A stretch of DNA of 64,000 nucleotides from Lysobacterales bacterium (GTDB lineage Bacteria > Pseudomonadota > Gammaproteobacteria > Xanthomonadales > SZUA-36). The stretch spans positions 1 to 64,000 of the forward strand of contig JABAAB010000045.1 of the NCBI GenBank assembly GCA_014238945.1, given 5' to 3'. Positions 62,701 through 64,000 of the stretch are shown piece by piece. Both the position numbers and the translations under genes were made by a program. Numbering within the stretch: the first letter of the stretch is position 1; every line of letters begins with the position of its first letter. The notes beneath the pieces are model-generated. The model did not search any database, had not been told where the DNA came from, and was given only the letters and a program-made list of their open reading frames with translations.

Positions 62701-63996
62701 TTAACCTTTGTTCTGTTGGTCCTGGCTGGGCATTTGTTGAACAACCATGGCTTCGATCAGTCGGGGTCCTGGATCTGCCAACGCAGCGGCGAATTGCTGA
62801 TGAAATTCCTCTGCGGTAGTTGCGCGAGTGCCGGGAACACCCATTCCAACGGAGATATCCGTCCAGCTGAGATCCGGATTGGAAAGGTCAAACATGGATA
62901 AAGTCTTTGCTGTGGGGTTCACTGCTCCTACACGCATCATTTCAATATTCAGGATGGCGTAGTTGCGGTTGTTCATGATTACCACCGTCACATCCACATT
63001 CTCCCTGGCCATGGACCAGAGAGCCTGAATGGTATACATCGCACTGCCATCGGCCTGCAGTGCAATCACCTTACGGTGTGGACAGGCAATTGCAGCGCCG
63101 AGACTCAGGGGCAGTCCCTGTCCAATGGCACCACCTGTAATGGTCATCCAGTCATGCGCCGGTGCGTTTGCCGTGGCCGGGAATATGGCCAATCCACAAG
63201 TTACTGCCTCATCTGAAATAATTACATTTTCAGGCATCAATTGGCAAAGTGTCTGAGCGATGGCAAATGGTGTCAGTGGTCCGCTGGGCGGAGCCTGTTG
63301 TGGTGCACGCATCACGGTAACAGGTGGCTTACTGGCTCCGGTCTGTTTGGCGAGATCTTCCAAGGCGGCCAGGATGTCCTGATCTACTCCGGCCAGTGTG
63401 ATCAGTTCACAGTCTTCGGGGGTCAGCCAGCTTTGTTTGCCGGGGTACGCGAAGAATGATACCGGGGCCGCAGCACCGACCAGGATGATTTGTTCAAGTC
63501 CCGCCAAGACTTCCATGGCCTGTTCCGGGAAATAGGGCAATCGCTCAACGGGTACCCGTCCTGCACCACGTTGCATACGGGCAGGAAATGTCTCGCAGAG
63601 TATCCGTGCACCAGTGGCCCTGGCAATACGACCCGCCGTCGCCAGGCTTTCCTCCCGCAATGCACGACCGCCCAGAAACAACGCAGATGACCTGGAGTTG
63701 GTCAATAAGCTGGCGATCCTGGAAATAACCGATTCTGACACCCGTTCGGGTTTTGGGCAGGGCAGGGCGGGTGCAGGATCAGCCGCGGCTTCCCAGGCGT
63801 GATTTGCGGGTGCGATCAATGTGGCAATTTTCCCCCAACCCTGTAATGAAGCCTGTATTGCCATTGCCCCGGATGCAGCCAGGTCGTTTGCGGATTCCGA
63901 TACCCGCACCCACTGGGAGCAAATTTCCGCATGTGCGGGCAAATCGGATGTCAAAGGAGCGTCGTATTGCAAATGGTGGGTGGCGTGATCACCCAC
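62701..63996 (-). CDS. Thiamine-diphosphate-dependent enzyme, acetolactate-synthase-like (5' end cut by window)
   Basis: 431 aa visible; the N-terminus lies beyond the right edge. The central domain has I-L-V-G-A-A-A-P-V; the ThDP-binding C-terminal domain has G-G-A-I-G-Q-G-L-P, A-D-G-S-A-M-Y-T and N-N-R-N-Y-A-I-L (the G-D-G-...-N-N motif, with Gly replaced by Ala). It resembles the acetolactate-synthase large-subunit-like / benzoylformate-decarboxylase branch rather than IlvB/IlvI. The reaction cannot be fixed. About 140 bases separate its stop from the start of module B. Confidence 0.85.
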   Translation of the reverse strand: MGDHATHHLQYDAPLTSDLPAHAEICSQWVRVSESANDLAASGAMAIQASLQGWGKIATLIAPANHAWEAAADPAPALPCPKPERVSESVISRIASLLTNSRSSALFLGGRALREESLATAGRIARATGARILCETFPARMQRGAGRVPVERLPYFPEQAMEVLAGLEQIILVGAAAPVSFFAYPGKQSWLTPEDCELITLAGVDQDILAALEDLAKQTGASKPPVTVMRAPQQAPPSGPLTPFAIAQTLCQLMPENVIISDEAVTCGLAIFPATANAPAHDWMTITGGAIGQGLPLSLGAAIACPHRKVIALQADGSAMYTIQALWSMARENVDVTVVIMNNRNYAILNIEMMRVGAVNPTAKTLSMFDLSNPDLSWTDISVGMGVPGTRATTAEEFHQQFAAALADPGPRLIEAMVVQQMPSQDQQNKG

Positions 63997-64000
63997 GATA

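Overview
The window looks like a chromosomal segment of a gammaproteobacterium, probably an uncultured environmental one. The evidence is a set of housekeeping genes in typical gammaproteobacterial arrangements: hflD-mnmA, clpS-clpA with infA and tRNA genes alongside, dinB, acnA, lhr and fadD. No plasmid, phage, transposase or CRISPR signature was seen. Genus-level placement is not possible from sequence reading alone.

Layout. 0-21 kb is a mostly housekeeping stretch: an aminotransferase gene broken by an inversion junction at about position 160, DNA polymerase IV, an M48 protease, FadD, a GCS2-CBS fusion with a small lipoprotein, the Lhr helicase, an alcohol dehydrogenase, aconitase, HflD, MnmA, ClpS/ClpA, IF-1, tRNA-Gly(GCC) and tRNA-Cys(GCA). 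22-25.7 kb holds a likely imino-acid or hydroxyproline-type catabolic locus: a DAACS symporter, an Ldh-family reductase and a proline-racemase-family enzyme, with a palindromic operator candidate between the divergent genes. 25.8-30.8 kb holds secreted and outer-membrane proteins, including an LPMO-like protein. 42.5-48.7 kb carries PPK2, a VOC protein, a DUF456 protein, an ABC-2 exporter, a truncated-looking membrane protein and a BepA-like protease. The right edge is the 3' part of a thiamine-diphosphate enzyme gene.

The unusual part is 30.8-62.6 kb. Two paralogous minus-strand operons each encode a MotA/TolQ/ExbB-like proton-channel subunit and a pair of VWA proteins. Each of the four VWA proteins starts with a single transmembrane helix that carries an aspartate in a stator-B-like motif (F-S-x-S-A-I-D-L-F-A-S-A-x-G-A-F or F-x-x-x-F-L-D-V-x-S-C-G-F-G-A). 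Module A (30.8-39.2 kb) adds a Ser/Thr kinase fused to a periplasmic FGE-sulfatase-type domain, two FHA proteins (one joined to a catalytically dead trypsin-like domain) and a low-complexity secreted protein. Module B (48.7-62.6 kb) adds a degenerate actin/Hsp70-like protein with an FHA-like tail, a PEGA-FGE protein, a TPR-PEGA-like protein, several lipoproteins with low-complexity tracts, and a TPR protein with a TonB-like C-terminus. A large TPR-CHAT protein, with both catalytic residues of the CHAT dyad replaced, lies between them.

My inference is that this is an envelope-spanning, proton-motive-force-driven apparatus with phospho-threonine signalling. Its B subunits carry VWA domains where MotB has a peptidoglycan-binding domain, and several associated enzyme folds are pseudoenzymes. 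I do not recognise it as a named system.
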